This document shows, piece after piece, positions 23,660 through 34,492 of a DNA stretch of 64,000 nt. The position numbers and the translations under genes were made by a program. The notes below the pieces were generated by a model. It saw only the letters and a list, made by a program, of their open reading frames with translations, ran no database searches and was not told the origin of the DNA. This DNA is from Salana multivorans (GTDB taxonomy: Bacteria > Actinomycetota > Actinomycetes > Actinomycetales > Beutenbergiaceae): NCBI RefSeq assembly GCF_003751805.1, contig NZ_RKHQ01000002.1, forward strand, positions 496,001 through 560,000, given 5' to 3'. Positions within the stretch are counted from its first letter, which is position 1; the number at the start of each line of letters is the position of its first letter.

Positions 23660-25906
23660 ATGGCACTCGACCACCACGCCACCGACCGCTCGGGTCACGG
23701 CGCCCCTCTCCGGATCGGCATCCTCACCAGCGGCGGTGACGCGCAGGGCATGAACGCGGCCGTGCGCGCCGTCGTGCGGACCGCGATCAGCCGCGGCGCC
23801 GAGGTCTACGCGATCTACGAGGGCTACCAGGGCATGATCGACGGCGGCGACCGCATCCGCCGGTTCGGCTGGGAGGACGTCGGCAGCATCCTCAACAAGG
23901 GCGGCACGACGATCGGCACGTTCCGGAGCAAGGAGTTCCGCGAGCGCTCGGGCCGGCTCCGCGCCGCCCGCAACCTGCTGCTCCTCGGGATCGACCGGAT
24001 CGTGGTGATCGGCGGCGACGGGAGCCTGTCCGGGCTCGACCTGTTCCGGGCGGAGTGGCCGGGCCTGCTCGCGGAGCTGGTCGAGAACGGGGAGATCGCG
24101 CCGCAGATCGCCGAGGCCCACCCGACCCTCATGATCGCTGGCCTCGTCGGGTCCATCGACAACGACCTGGTCGGCACCGACATGACGATCGGCGCGGACA
24201 GCGCGCTGCACCGGATCGTCGACGCCATCGACGCCCTGGCCAGCACCGCGGCCAGCCACCAGCGCTCGTTCGTCGTCGAGGTGATGGGACGCCACTGCGG
24301 CTACCTCGCCCTCATGAGCGCCATCGCAGGCGGGTGCGACTACGTCCTCATCCCCGAGCACCCCCCGGCCGATGGCTGGGAGGACCGGATGTGCGCCGAG
24401 CTGCGCCGCGGACGGGCTGCCGGGCGGCGCGACAGCATCGTCATCGTCGCGGAGGGCGCCCGCGACCGCGCGGGCAACCCGATCACCTCCGAGTACGTCC
24501 GCCAGGTCATCGAGCGCGAGCTCGACGAGGACACCCGCGTCACGATCCTCGGCCACGTCCAGCGCGGTGGCGTGCCGTCGGCGTTCGACCGCTGGGCCTC
24601 GACGTGGCTGGGCTACACGGCCGCCGAGGAGCTGCTCGCGGCGACCCCCGACTCCGAGGCGAACGTCATCGGCATCCGCGGCAACCGGATGTCGGCGATC
24701 CCGCTCGTCGAGGCCGTCCGCCAGACCCGCGAGGTCGCCGCCTGCATCGAGCGCGCCGACTACGAGGAGGCCATGGCGCTGCGCGGCAGCTCGTTCACGG
24801 AGATGACGAAGATCTTCCGCGAGCTGGCCGAGCCCTCCCGCGTCGACGCCTCCGACTGCGCCAAGCGGATCGCCATCGTCCACGCGGGCGGCCTCGCGCC
24901 GGGGATGAACACGGCGGCGCGCGCCGCCGTCCGGCTCGGCATCTCGCGCGGGCACACGATGCTCGGCGTGCGCAACGGCTTCCACGGCCTGCGCGACGGC
25001 GAGATCGAGGAGATGGACTGGGGCACGGTCGAGGGCTGGACCGCCGACGGCGGGGCCGAGCTCGGCGTCCGGCGCAGCGTCCCGAAGCTGGACTGGCTCT
25101 ACTCGATCAGCCGCTCCCTCGAGGAGCACCGCGTCGACGCGCTCCTCGTCATCGGCGGCTGGAACGCGTACGAGTCGGCCCACCTGCTCTACTCCGAGCG
25201 CGAGCGCTACCCCTCCTTCACCATCCCGACCGTCTGCGTCCCGGCCAGCATCGACAACAACCTGCCGGGCTCCGAGCTGTCGATCGGGTGCGACACGGCG
25301 CTCAACGTGCTCGTCGAGGCGATCGACCGGCTCAAGCTCTCGGGCAGCGCGACCAAGCGGGCGTTCGTCGTGGAGACGATGGGGCGCTACTGCGGCTACC
25401 TCGCGCTCATGAGCGGCCTCGCCGGCGGTGCCGAGCGGGTCTACCTGCACGAGGACGGCGTCCAGATCACCGACCTGGTCCGCGACATCGCGTGGCTGCG
25501 GGAGAGCTTCGCCGCCGGCCGGCGACTCTTCCTCGCCGTCCGCAACGAGAACGCGAGCGAGAACTACACGACCGACTTCATGGCCCGGCTCCTGCGGGAG
25601 GAGGGCGGTGACCTGTTCGACGTGCGCCAGGCCGTCATCGGGCACATCCAGCAGGGCGGCTCCCCCACGCCGTTCGACCGGCTGTTCGCGACGCGGCTCA
25701 CCTCGCACGCGATCAACCTGCTCGGCGACGAGCTGGCGGCCGGCACCAGCAAGGGCTACTACGTCGGCCTCATGGGGTCGAAGGTCGGCGCCTCACCGAT
25801 CGCGCACATGATGGAGCACATGGACAAGGAGTTCCGCCGGCCGCTCGACCAGTGGTGGCTCGCGCTGCGCGACGTCTCCAAGGCGGTCGCGGGCGAGGCC
25901 CACTGA
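23660..25906 (+). CDS. pfk: 6-phosphofructokinase, eukaryotic-type tandem (duplicated) form
   Basis: 748 residues holding two PFK domains, about residues 15-380 and 400-745. The N-half is catalytic: LTSGGDAQGMNAAVRA, VIGGDGSLSG (Gly for ATP, not the Asp of PPi enzymes), GSIDNDLVGTDMTIG with the catalytic Asp pair, and EVMGRHCGYLAL. The C-half is degenerate as in animal and fungal enzymes: VIGGWNAYESA replaces GGDG, and VPASIDNNLPGSELSIG replaces IDND. It should phosphorylate fructose-6-phosphate in glycolysis, with the C-half regulatory. CAGGAT (23647-23652) ends 7 nt before the ATG at 23660; an ATG at 23651 is the alternative start. Confidence 0.94.
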   Translation: MALDHHATDRSGHGAPLRIGILTSGGDAQGMNAAVRAVVRTAISRGAEVYAIYEGYQGMIDGGDRIRRFGWEDVGSILNKGGTTIGTFRSKEFRERSGRLRAARNLLLLGIDRIVVIGGDGSLSGLDLFRAEWPGLLAELVENGEIAPQIAEAHPTLMIAGLVGSIDNDLVGTDMTIGADSALHRIVDAIDALASTAASHQRSFVVEVMGRHCGYLALMSAIAGGCDYVLIPEHPPADGWEDRMCAELRRGRAAGRRDSIVIVAEGARDRAGNPITSEYVRQVIERELDEDTRVTILGHVQRGGVPSAFDRWASTWLGYTAAEELLAATPDSEANVIGIRGNRMSAIPLVEAVRQTREVAACIERADYEEAMALRGSSFTEMTKIFRELAEPSRVDASDCAKRIAIVHAGGLAPGMNTAARAAVRLGISRGHTMLGVRNGFHGLRDGEIEEMDWGTVEGWTADGGAELGVRRSVPKLDWLYSISRSLEEHRVDALLVIGGWNAYESAHLLYSERERYPSFTIPTVCVPASIDNNLPGSELSIGCDTALNVLVEAIDRLKLSGSATKRAFVVETMGRYCGYLALMSGLAGGAERVYLHEDGVQITDLVRDIAWLRESFAAGRRLFLAVRNENASENYTTDFMARLLREEGGDLFDVRQAVIGHIQQGGSPTPFDRLFATRLTSHAINLLGDELAAGTSKGYYVGLMGSKVGASPIAHMMEHMDKEFRRPLDQWWLALRDVSKAVAGEAH

Positions 25907-25915
25907 CCCGCTCCC

Positions 25916-27532
25916 CTACAGCTCCTGCGGCGTGTCCGGGGCCGGCAGCAGCGGTCTCCCGCGGGCCAGCCGGTTCGCCTGGTCGGCCAGCTCGGCGCCG
26001 GCGCCGGCGTAGACGTTGAACGCCTCGTCGACGCCGTGCTCGCGCGCCCAGGTGACCTCGTCCTGGTACCGCGCCACGGTCGCGACCTTGCCGTCGTACC
26101 CGGACTCGCGCAGGCAGTCGAGCGCCGTCACGTTCGCGCCGTGCTCGTGCATGGCGAGCACGGCCGTGCGCACCGAGTCGCTGCGCCGCAGCCGGTTCCA
26201 GAAGTCGAGGTCGGTCGCGTCCCCGAGCACGACGTCGCGTCCCTCGGCCCGGTGGGTGCGCACGCGCGCGTCGTCGTAGTCGACCCCGACGACGCGCAGC
26301 CCGTGCACGTCCCGCATCCGGTCGTAGGCGGCGACGCCGACGCGGCCCATCCCGAGGACGACGACCTCCGCGTCGCCGGCGTCGGCCGGCAGCTCCTCGG
26401 GGTGCATCCGGGACAGCGGCTGCTTCGGCAGGCGCAGCGCGAGCTTCTCCACCATGAGGTGCCCGCGGCCGTTGAGCAGCGCGGCGACGACGAAGCTGAG
26501 CGCGACCGCGATCGAGATCTCCACCAGCCACGTCGAGCCGAGCAGCCCGGCCTCGACGCCCATCGCGACGACGATGAGCCCGAACTCCGAGTAGTTCATG
26601 AGCGACAGCCCCGCGAGCAGCGACGTGCGCAGCCGCAGCCTCAGCAGCCACATGAGCGCGACGTACAGGGCGCCCTTGAACGGCAGCAGCAGCACCATGA
26701 AGAGCGCGATCTCGAGGATCGGCAGGTCCGGCAGCCCGGTCAGCCCGATCGAGACGAAGAAGCCGACGAGCAGCAGCTCCTTGATGTGGAACAGCGAGCG
26801 CGCCAGCTCCGACGCCGCCGGGTGCGACGCGAGCAGGATGCCCATGACGAGCGCGCCGAGGTCACCCTTGAGCCCCACCGCCGAGAACAGCCAGTAGCCG
26901 GGAACGAGCGCCATGACGACGCCGAACAGCGACTGCATCTCGCCGTGCCCGATCCGGCTCCACGCCCAGCGCAGCACCCGCGAGGCCGGCCATAGCAGCA
27001 CCAGGGCGAGCGCCCAGGGGCTCGGCAGGTGTCCGCTCGTCGCCGTGAGGAACACGACCGCCGCGATGTCCTGGATGACGAGGATGCCGATGGCCACCCG
27101 GCCGTACAGCGAGTGCGACTCGCCGCGCTCCTCGAGCACCTTGACGACGAACACCGTGCTGGAGAACGACAGCGCGAACGCGAGCAGCGCGAACGTCTGG
27201 ACGCTCTGCCCCGTGATCATCGGCAGGCCGACGAGCGAGGCGGCCCACAGCACGCCCGTGCCGAACGCAACGGACAGCACGAGGTGCGACGTGGCGGTCA
27301 GCCAGACCTCGCGCCGGATGAGCATGCGCAGGTCGAGCTTGAGGCCGATCCCGAACAGCAGGAGCGTGACGCCGAGGTCGGCGATCGTGTCGATGGCCGG
27401 CAGGTACGGCTCGTGCATCCAGTTGAGCACGAAGCCCGCCGCGAGGAAGCCGACCAGCGGCGGCAGCTTGAGCAGGACGGCGGCGAACCCCAGGACGAGG
27501 GTGACGGCGAGGTAGACCGCGACGACCTCCAC
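25916..27532 (-). CDS. cation:proton antiporter (CPA2/KefB type) with RCK domain
   Basis: 538 residues: about twelve transmembrane helices of the CPA2 fold (LGVTLLLFGIGLKLDL, ALSFSSTVFVVKVLEERGE, GILVIQDIAAVVFL with its conserved QD pair), then a cytosolic TrkA-N/RCK nucleotide-binding domain (VVLGMGRVGVAAYDRM, VGVDYDDARV). It probably exchanges potassium or sodium for protons, gated by NAD(H). The GTG start lies 3 nt after the stop of the UvrA-like gene, so the two share an mRNA. That pairing has no obvious functional explanation. It is convergent with pfk, 9 bp apart. Confidence 0.9.
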   Translation of the reverse strand: MEVVAVYLAVTLVLGFAAVLLKLPPLVGFLAAGFVLNWMHEPYLPAIDTIADLGVTLLLFGIGLKLDLRMLIRREVWLTATSHLVLSVAFGTGVLWAASLVGLPMITGQSVQTFALLAFALSFSSTVFVVKVLEERGESHSLYGRVAIGILVIQDIAAVVFLTATSGHLPSPWALALVLLWPASRVLRWAWSRIGHGEMQSLFGVVMALVPGYWLFSAVGLKGDLGALVMGILLASHPAASELARSLFHIKELLLVGFFVSIGLTGLPDLPILEIALFMVLLLPFKGALYVALMWLLRLRLRTSLLAGLSLMNYSEFGLIVVAMGVEAGLLGSTWLVEISIAVALSFVVAALLNGRGHLMVEKLALRLPKQPLSRMHPEELPADAGDAEVVVLGMGRVGVAAYDRMRDVHGLRVVGVDYDDARVRTHRAEGRDVVLGDATDLDFWNRLRRSDSVRTAVLAMHEHGANVTALDCLRESGYDGKVATVARYQDEVTWAREHGVDEAFNVYAGAGAELADQANRLARGRPLLPAPDTPQEL

Positions 27533-27535
27533 GGC

Positions 27536-29902
<2,367 letters not shown>

Positions 29903-29959
29903 CGCACGCGACGCTAACAGGTCGTCGTCACCGAGGTGTGACGCACGTCTCCCGTGGAC

Positions 29960-30490
29960 TCAGGCGTCGGGCAGCAGCGCGAGGATGCGCCGCGCGACGG
30001 CCGCCGGCGTGCCGCGATCGGTCGTGACGACGTGCGACGCGACCTCCTCGTAGACCGCGCGCCGCTCCGCCGCGATCCGGTTCCACCGCTGCCGAGGCGA
30101 CTCGCCGTCGCCGTGCAGCATCGGGCGACGCTGGTCTGTGCCGATCCGCAGCAGCGCCTGTCGCGCCGACACGTCGAGGAACACGACCACGCCCCCGTCC
30201 GCGCGATAGCCGGCCAGGGCGCGGCGCGTGTCCGGGTGGAGCACGGCTCCCCCACCGAGCGCGAGGACGCCGGCGGTCGTGCCGAGCGCCTCGACCACGA
30301 CGTCACGCTCGATCTCGCGGAACGCCGGCTCACCGTCGGCGGCGAAGATCTCCGCGATCGTGCGGCCGGCGCGCTCCTCGATCATCGCGTCCGTGTCGTG
30401 GATCGCGACGCCGAGCGCGGTGGCGGCGCGGCGTCCGACGGCGCTCTTGCCCGAGCCCATCGGGCCGCACAGCACGAGCGTCGGCCTCAT
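29960..30490 (-). CDS. aroK: shikimate kinase
   Basis: 176 residues. The P-loop is LCGPMGSGKSAVGRR, the shikimate-binding region is HDTDAMIEERAGRTIAEIFAADGE, and a GGGAVL motif and the lid RRPMLHG follow. This is the standard order and size. It phosphorylates shikimate in aromatic amino-acid synthesis. The ATG at 30490 overlaps the stop of aroD (ATGA), so the two are co-translated. In many relatives aroK sits with aroB and aroC; here its partner is a type I dehydroquinate dehydratase. In-frame starts further upstream would overlap aroD and are rejected. Confidence 0.94.
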   Translation of the reverse strand: MRPTLVLCGPMGSGKSAVGRRAATALGVAIHDTDAMIEERAGRTIAEIFAADGEPAFREIERDVVVEALGTTAGVLALGGGAVLHPDTRRALAGYRADGGVVVFLDVSARQALLRIGTDQRRPMLHGDGESPRQRWNRIAAERRAVYEEVASHVVTTDRGTPAAVARRILALLPDA

Positions 30491-31251
30491 CGGGCCGCCT
30501 CCCCGAGCAGGTCGAGCACCTGCGCGGCGGCGCGCACGTCGAGCTGGCCGGGGGCCGACCCCTCCCCCAGGCGCGCGAACGTCAGCGGCGCGCGCCACAG
30601 CGCGCCGCCGACGCGGGACAGCACGCCGAGCCGGCCCATCGCGACGGGCAGCACGACACGGTTCAGCGCCGTGCGGGCGCGGACGGCGGAGGTGAGCAGC
30701 CGGAGCACGTCGGCGTCGGAGTCCGGGGTGGTGGCGACCTTGAGCACGTCGCTCCCCCGGCGCGCGAGCTCGGCGAACCGCACGTCGAGGTCGTCGGGCG
30801 TCCCGCCGAAGTCGTGGCTCGACCCGACGACGGCGACGCCGGCGTCGCGGGCCAGGCGCACCGGGCCGGTGACGACCTCCTCGCCGCGGGTCAGCTCGAC
30901 GTCGATCGCGTCGGCGCCGACCGCGACGAGGGCCGCGAGCAGATCGTGGTACCCGTCGTCGTCGAGCCCGCCGGGGCCGCCCTCGAGGAGCGAGCGATAG
31001 GTGGCGAGGACGGGGAGGCCGCCCTCGGCCCGCAGCGCCGGGAGCTGCGCGACCGCCGCGAGGAGGTCCGCCGTGGCGAGCCGCCCGCCGGAGCCCTCGG
31101 AGCCGTCGGAGCCGAGCGCGTCGAGCCGCCACTCGACGACCTCGGCCCCCGCCTCGCGGGCGCGGACGGTCGCGGCGATCGCCGCCGGGACGTCCGGCGC
31201 GCTGACCGGGACCGCGACGGCGGGTCGGACGGGGTGCAGGTCGAGGCTCAC
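30487..31251 (-). CDS. aroD: 3-dehydroquinate dehydratase, type I
   Basis: 254 residues. Class I signature residues are present: Glu in VEWRLDAL, the catalytic His in SSHDFGGTP and the Schiff-base Lys in VLKVATTP, with late active-site residues near PVAMGRLGVLSR. It dehydrates 3-dehydroquinate to 3-dehydroshikimate. Most actinobacteria use the unrelated type II enzyme, so a type I enzyme coupled to aroK is mildly unusual. GTG 31251 is preferred because TGGGAT on the minus strand (31263 to 31258) ends 6 nt before it; ATG 31284 is an alternative. Confidence 0.9.
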   Translation of the reverse strand: MSLDLHPVRPAVAVPVSAPDVPAAIAATVRAREAGAEVVEWRLDALGSDGSEGSGGRLATADLLAAVAQLPALRAEGGLPVLATYRSLLEGGPGGLDDDGYHDLLAALVAVGADAIDVELTRGEEVVTGPVRLARDAGVAVVGSSHDFGGTPDDLDVRFAELARRGSDVLKVATTPDSDADVLRLLTSAVRARTALNRVVLPVAMGRLGVLSRVGGALWRAPLTFARLGEGSAPGQLDVRAAAQVLDLLGEAAR

Positions 31252-31331
31252 GGGACCATCCCACCACGGATCGGGGCCGGCCATCCGGCACGTTCCCGGT
31301 GCGACCTTCACGCGACCTTCACAGGGCCGTC

Positions 31332-31359
31332 GGGAACATAGGACGCACCGTCCGACGTT
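31332..31359 (+). promoter_or_regulatory. SigR-type (oxidative-stress ECF sigma) promoter of rbpA
   Basis: GGGAAC (31332-31337), a 19-bp spacer, then GTT (31357-31359). This matches the actinobacterial SigR/SigH consensus GGGAAY-N18/19-GTT. In Streptomyces rbpA is a known SigR target, so both motif and context agree. The transcript would have a leader of about 85 nt. Confidence 0.7.
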
Positions 31360-31451
31360 GACTCTCAGTACGGCGAACGGCCGACAGTGATCGCAGGGTC
31401 GGCGGCCTCATACGGGGGTCGTCCGGATGCGCGGTCAGGAAGGAGTCAACC

Positions 31452-31793
31452 ATGGCAGAACGCACCCTTCGCGGCATGAAGATCGGCGCGAACAGCATGG
31501 AGTCCGAGACGGGGGTCGAGCTCGCCCCTCGGATCGAGGCCGTGTACGACTGCCCGGACGGGACGGTCCTCGTCGTCCCCTTCTCGGCGGAGGCGGAGGT
31601 TCCGGCCATCTGGGAGGTTCCCTCCGGTGAGGCTCTGCTCCGGGACGCCGAGCGCCCCGAGCCCAAGGCGACCAAGCCGCAGCGCACCCACTGGGACATG
31701 CTGCTCGAGCGCCGGTCCATCGACGAGCTCGAGGACCTGCTCAACGAGCGGCTCGAGCTGCTCCGCTCCGGTCAGCTCCGCAAGAGCGCCTGA
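31452..31793 (+). CDS. rbpA: RNA polymerase-binding protein RbpA
   Basis: 113 residues, the usual length. It binds RNA polymerase and the principal sigma factor and stabilises the open complex. It shows the core-domain strands (VYDCPDGTVLVVPFSAEAEVP), the basic linker (PKATKPQRTHWDMLLERRS) and the C-terminal sigma-interaction helix (IDELEDLLNERLELLRSG). AAGGAG lies 7 nt before the ATG. The neighbours ppm1-lnt on the other strand reproduce the M. tuberculosis Rv2050/Rv2051c order. Confidence 0.97.
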   Translation: MAERTLRGMKIGANSMESETGVELAPRIEAVYDCPDGTVLVVPFSAEAEVPAIWEVPSGEALLRDAERPEPKATKPQRTHWDMLLERRSIDELEDLLNERLELLRSGQLRKSA

Positions 31794-31810
31794 CCGACCA
31801 GCACCCGTGG

Positions 31811-32587
31811 TCAGCGCGCGAGCGACTGACCGTCCGACGCCTGGCGCCGCATGCGGCGCCAGGCGTCCTGCATTCCCCACCGGGTCACGTTGACGAAGGC
31901 CTCCCGCACGATCGACCCCGTCATCTTCGAGACGCCCTCGACCCGCTCGACGAACGTGATCGGCACCTCGACGATCCGCCCGCCCATCCGGTGCACGCGG
32001 TAGGTCATGTCGACCTGGAACGCGTACCCGTGCGACTCGACCTCGTCCAGCGGGAGCGTGCGCAGCACCCACGCCGGGTAGGCGCGGAAGCCGGCCGTCG
32101 CGTCCTTCACCGGCAGCCGCAGCACGAGGCGCGGGTACGCGGTCCCGGCGCGGCTGATGAGCTGGCGGTACCACGGCCAGTTGACCGTTCCGCCGCCGCG
32201 GACGCGGCGCGAGCCGATCACGAGCGCGACCCGCTCGTCCCGCGCGGCCTCCAGCAGCCGGGGCAGCTCCTCCGGCCGGTGCGAGGCGTCGGCGTCCATC
32301 TCGACGACGAGGTCGTAGCCGTGCTCGAGCGCCCAGCCGAACCCCGCGATGTAGGCGCGGCCGAGGCCGTCCTTCGACGTGCGGTGCAGGACGTGGACCT
32401 GGGCGTCGCGCTCACCGAGCTGCTCCGCCCACTCCCCCGTGCCGTCCGGGCTGGCGTCGTCGACGACGAGGACGTCGGCGCCCGGGACCGACCGGCGCAG
32501 CCGGTCGAGCGTCCCCGGCAGGGCCTCGCGCTCGTTGTAGGTCGGGATGATGACGACGACGCGGGGGTCGCTCTCCTGCGAGGTCAC
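31811..32587 (-). CDS. ppm1: polyprenol monophosphomannose synthase
   Basis: 258 residues of the GT2 dolichol-phosphate mannosyltransferase type: VIIPTYNEREALPGTLDRL, VLVVDDASPDGTGEWAEQL and EMDADASHRPEELPRLL (catalytic DAD), then the family-specific KDATAGFRAYPAWVLR and YAFQVDMTYRVHRMG. It makes polyprenyl-phosphomannose for lipoglycan or protein mannosylation. The GTG start overlaps the lnt stop by four bases; in mycobacteria these two are fused or adjacent and interact. Codons near its end contain a 32-bp perfect palindrome that faces the end of rbpA. Confidence 0.93.
   Translation of the reverse strand: MTSQESDPRVVVIIPTYNEREALPGTLDRLRRSVPGADVLVVDDASPDGTGEWAEQLGERDAQVHVLHRTSKDGLGRAYIAGFGWALEHGYDLVVEMDADASHRPEELPRLLEAARDERVALVIGSRRVRGGGTVNWPWYRQLISRAGTAYPRLVLRLPVKDATAGFRAYPAWVLRTLPLDEVESHGYAFQVDMTYRVHRMGGRIVEVPITFVERVEGVSKMTGSIVREAFVNVTRWGMQDAWRRMRRQASDGQSLAR
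31836..31867. repeat. 32-bp perfect palindrome at the ppm1/rbpA convergent junction
   Basis: GACGCCTGGCGCCGCA followed by its exact reverse complement. It lies inside the last codons of ppm1 (coding AWRRMRRQASDG) and 43 bp after the rbpA stop. A hairpin GGTCAG/CTGACC at 31809-31831 lies next to it. It may act as a bidirectional terminator; no T-run follows on either side. Confidence 0.75.
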
Positions 32588-34170
32588 CTGGGGCCTTTCG
32601 TGTCGGGGCGGCGGGTCCTGCCCGCCGAGACGAGGCCGAGCAGCAGCGCGAGCCCCGCAACACCATACGCGCCCCACTGCAGCCGCGGGGCGAGGTTCGT
32701 CGCGGGCGTCACGCTCGTGCGCAGCGGCAGGTCGGCGAGCATCGTCGCGGGCGTGAACAGCTCGGTCCGCTCCGAGACCACCCCGTTCGGCCAGACGATC
32801 CCGGAGACCCCGACGGTCGAGACCTGCACCGCCGCGCGGCCGTGCTCGACGGCCCGGAAGACGGTCATGGCGAGCTGCTGCTCCGACTCGGCGGTGAGGC
32901 CGAACGAGGCGTTGTTCGTCGGGACGACGAGGATCTCCGCGCCGTCGCGCACCGAGTCGGCGACGATCTCGTCGTAGGCGACCTCGAAGCAGATCGCGAC
33001 GCCGAACGGCACCTCCCGCTCCCCCACCGGGACCGGCAGGATGGCCGGCCCGGTGCCCTTGGCCATGTCGACGGTCACGAGGTCGACCGCCGAGGTGACC
33101 CGGCGGGCGAGGTCGCGCAGCGGGATGTACTCGGCGAACGGCGCCGGGTGCTGCTTGGCGTAGACGGCGACGGCGCCGATCCCCGGGTCCCAGCGCACCA
33201 TGTCGTTGTACCGGGCCGTCGCCCGCCCGTCGTCCCCGTAGACGTAGCTCTGCGTGCCGAGCAGGATCGGCACGCCGGCCGCCTCGGACGCCTCGGTCAC
33301 GGCGGCCTGCGCCTGGGCGTCCGTCCGCGGGTCGTAGTCGGCTGCGTTCTCCGGCCAGAGCACGACGTCGAGCGACCGGCCCTCGGCCTCGGCCCGCTCG
33401 AGGAGGTCGAGGGTGCCGGCGACGTGGTTGGCGATGACGCCGCGCGCGTTGGCGAAGGCGTCGAGGCCGGCGTTCGGGACGTTGCCCTGGACGGCTCCGA
33501 CGGTCACGGTCCCGGCCTCGGCGCGCGTGCCGAGCGGCACGGCGAGGCACAGCAGGGGCACGAGCACCGTGACCCCGAGGCTCACGAGCGCCCGGCCGGG
33601 CCGGCCCTCGCGCATCCGCCACCACACGAGGGCGAGAGCGAACCCGAGCCCGGCGACGATGCCGCCGACCAGCGGCGTCCCGCCCAGCGACGCGAGCCGC
33701 AGGAGCGGTCCGGTGGTCTGGGAGAACGCGAGCCGCGCCCACGGGAACCCCTCGAACGGCGCGATCGACCGGACGCCCTCCAGCGCGACCCACAGGGCCG
33801 ACCAGGCGAGCGCGCCGACCCAGCCGCGCCGGGCGGGCGGCCAGCGCCGGATCCACGCCCACGCGGCGCCGACGAGGCCGACGTAGGCGGCGAGGACGAG
33901 CGAGAACAGGACCCAGGTGGCGCCGCCGACCGAGTCGAACACCCACCACAGGTGGACGAGGTAGAAGACCGCACCCCAGGTGAGCCCGACCAGGAAGCCC
34001 CACCGCGCCGAGTCGCGGCGCAGGGCGAGCACGAGCAGGGCGATGCCGACGAAGGCGAGCGGCCACAGGTTGCGCTGTGGGAAGGCCGCGTCGGTCAGCA
34101 GGCCACCGAGGGCCGCGAGGAGGAGGGTCAGCGGGCGCCGCGGCTCGGTCACGGACACGGGGGCTGGCAC
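32584..34170 (-). CDS. lnt: apolipoprotein N-acyltransferase
   Basis: 528 residues: an N-terminal membrane domain of about six to eight helices, then a periplasmic-facing nitrilase domain. The catalytic triad is visible as Glu in LWPENAADYD, Lys in YAKQHPAPFAEYIPLRD and Cys in AICFEVAYDEIV. It adds a third acyl chain to lipoproteins. Start at GTG 34170: TATCCT (34182 to 34177 on the minus strand) ends 6 nt before it. The frame is open much further upstream, but that part has no coding-like composition. Coupled to ppm1 by a 4-bp overlap. Confidence 0.94.
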   Translation of the reverse strand: MPAPVSVTEPRRPLTLLLAALGGLLTDAAFPQRNLWPLAFVGIALLVLALRRDSARWGFLVGLTWGAVFYLVHLWWVFDSVGGATWVLFSLVLAAYVGLVGAAWAWIRRWPPARRGWVGALAWSALWVALEGVRSIAPFEGFPWARLAFSQTTGPLLRLASLGGTPLVGGIVAGLGFALALVWWRMREGRPGRALVSLGVTVLVPLLCLAVPLGTRAEAGTVTVGAVQGNVPNAGLDAFANARGVIANHVAGTLDLLERAEAEGRSLDVVLWPENAADYDPRTDAQAQAAVTEASEAAGVPILLGTQSYVYGDDGRATARYNDMVRWDPGIGAVAVYAKQHPAPFAEYIPLRDLARRVTSAVDLVTVDMAKGTGPAILPVPVGEREVPFGVAICFEVAYDEIVADSVRDGAEILVVPTNNASFGLTAESEQQLAMTVFRAVEHGRAAVQVSTVGVSGIVWPNGVVSERTELFTPATMLADLPLRTSVTPATNLAPRLQWGAYGVAGLALLLGLVSAGRTRRPDTKGPR

Positions 34171-34492
34171 CCCGCCAGGATACGTCGCGCCCGGGCCGCG
34201 AGAGGGACGCGCGCTGGGTTGGGAGCGGGCGTCGGCCGCGGGAATGCGAACGCGACCCGGGCGCTCGGACTTCGGGCCGCCAGTGGCGTTGTCTAGTGTC
34301 CGAGCGAGCGGGTCGCGTCCAGCCCCGTTGCGGGTGGAACTCTGGTGGCGTTGCCCCCCACCGCCGCGGTGACTCGAACGAGACAACCCCGGCGAACGGC
34401 AGGTGTCAAGCCGGTAACGATGCAGGTCACGACCGTCGCCGCAGGTCAGAGCGAGCCCGATTGGTCCGAGTGAACCGCCGGTGCCCGGCGTG
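34171..34492. other. intergenic region upstream of lnt (322 bp)
   Basis: No gene seen. It holds the TATCCT hexamer of lnt (34177-34182). On the minus strand there is also TTGACA (34409 to 34404), a 17-bp spacer and TTGTCT (34386 to 34381), a plausible second promoter with a long leader toward lnt. A TTCGAGTC string near 34370 is not part of a tRNA: no matching acceptor or anticodon stems were found. Confidence 0.5.

Noticed and set aside
34340-34420. Possible tRNA from a TTCGAGTC T-arm-like string
   Set aside because: No complementary acceptor stem, D-arm or anticodon stem could be laid out around it on either strand.
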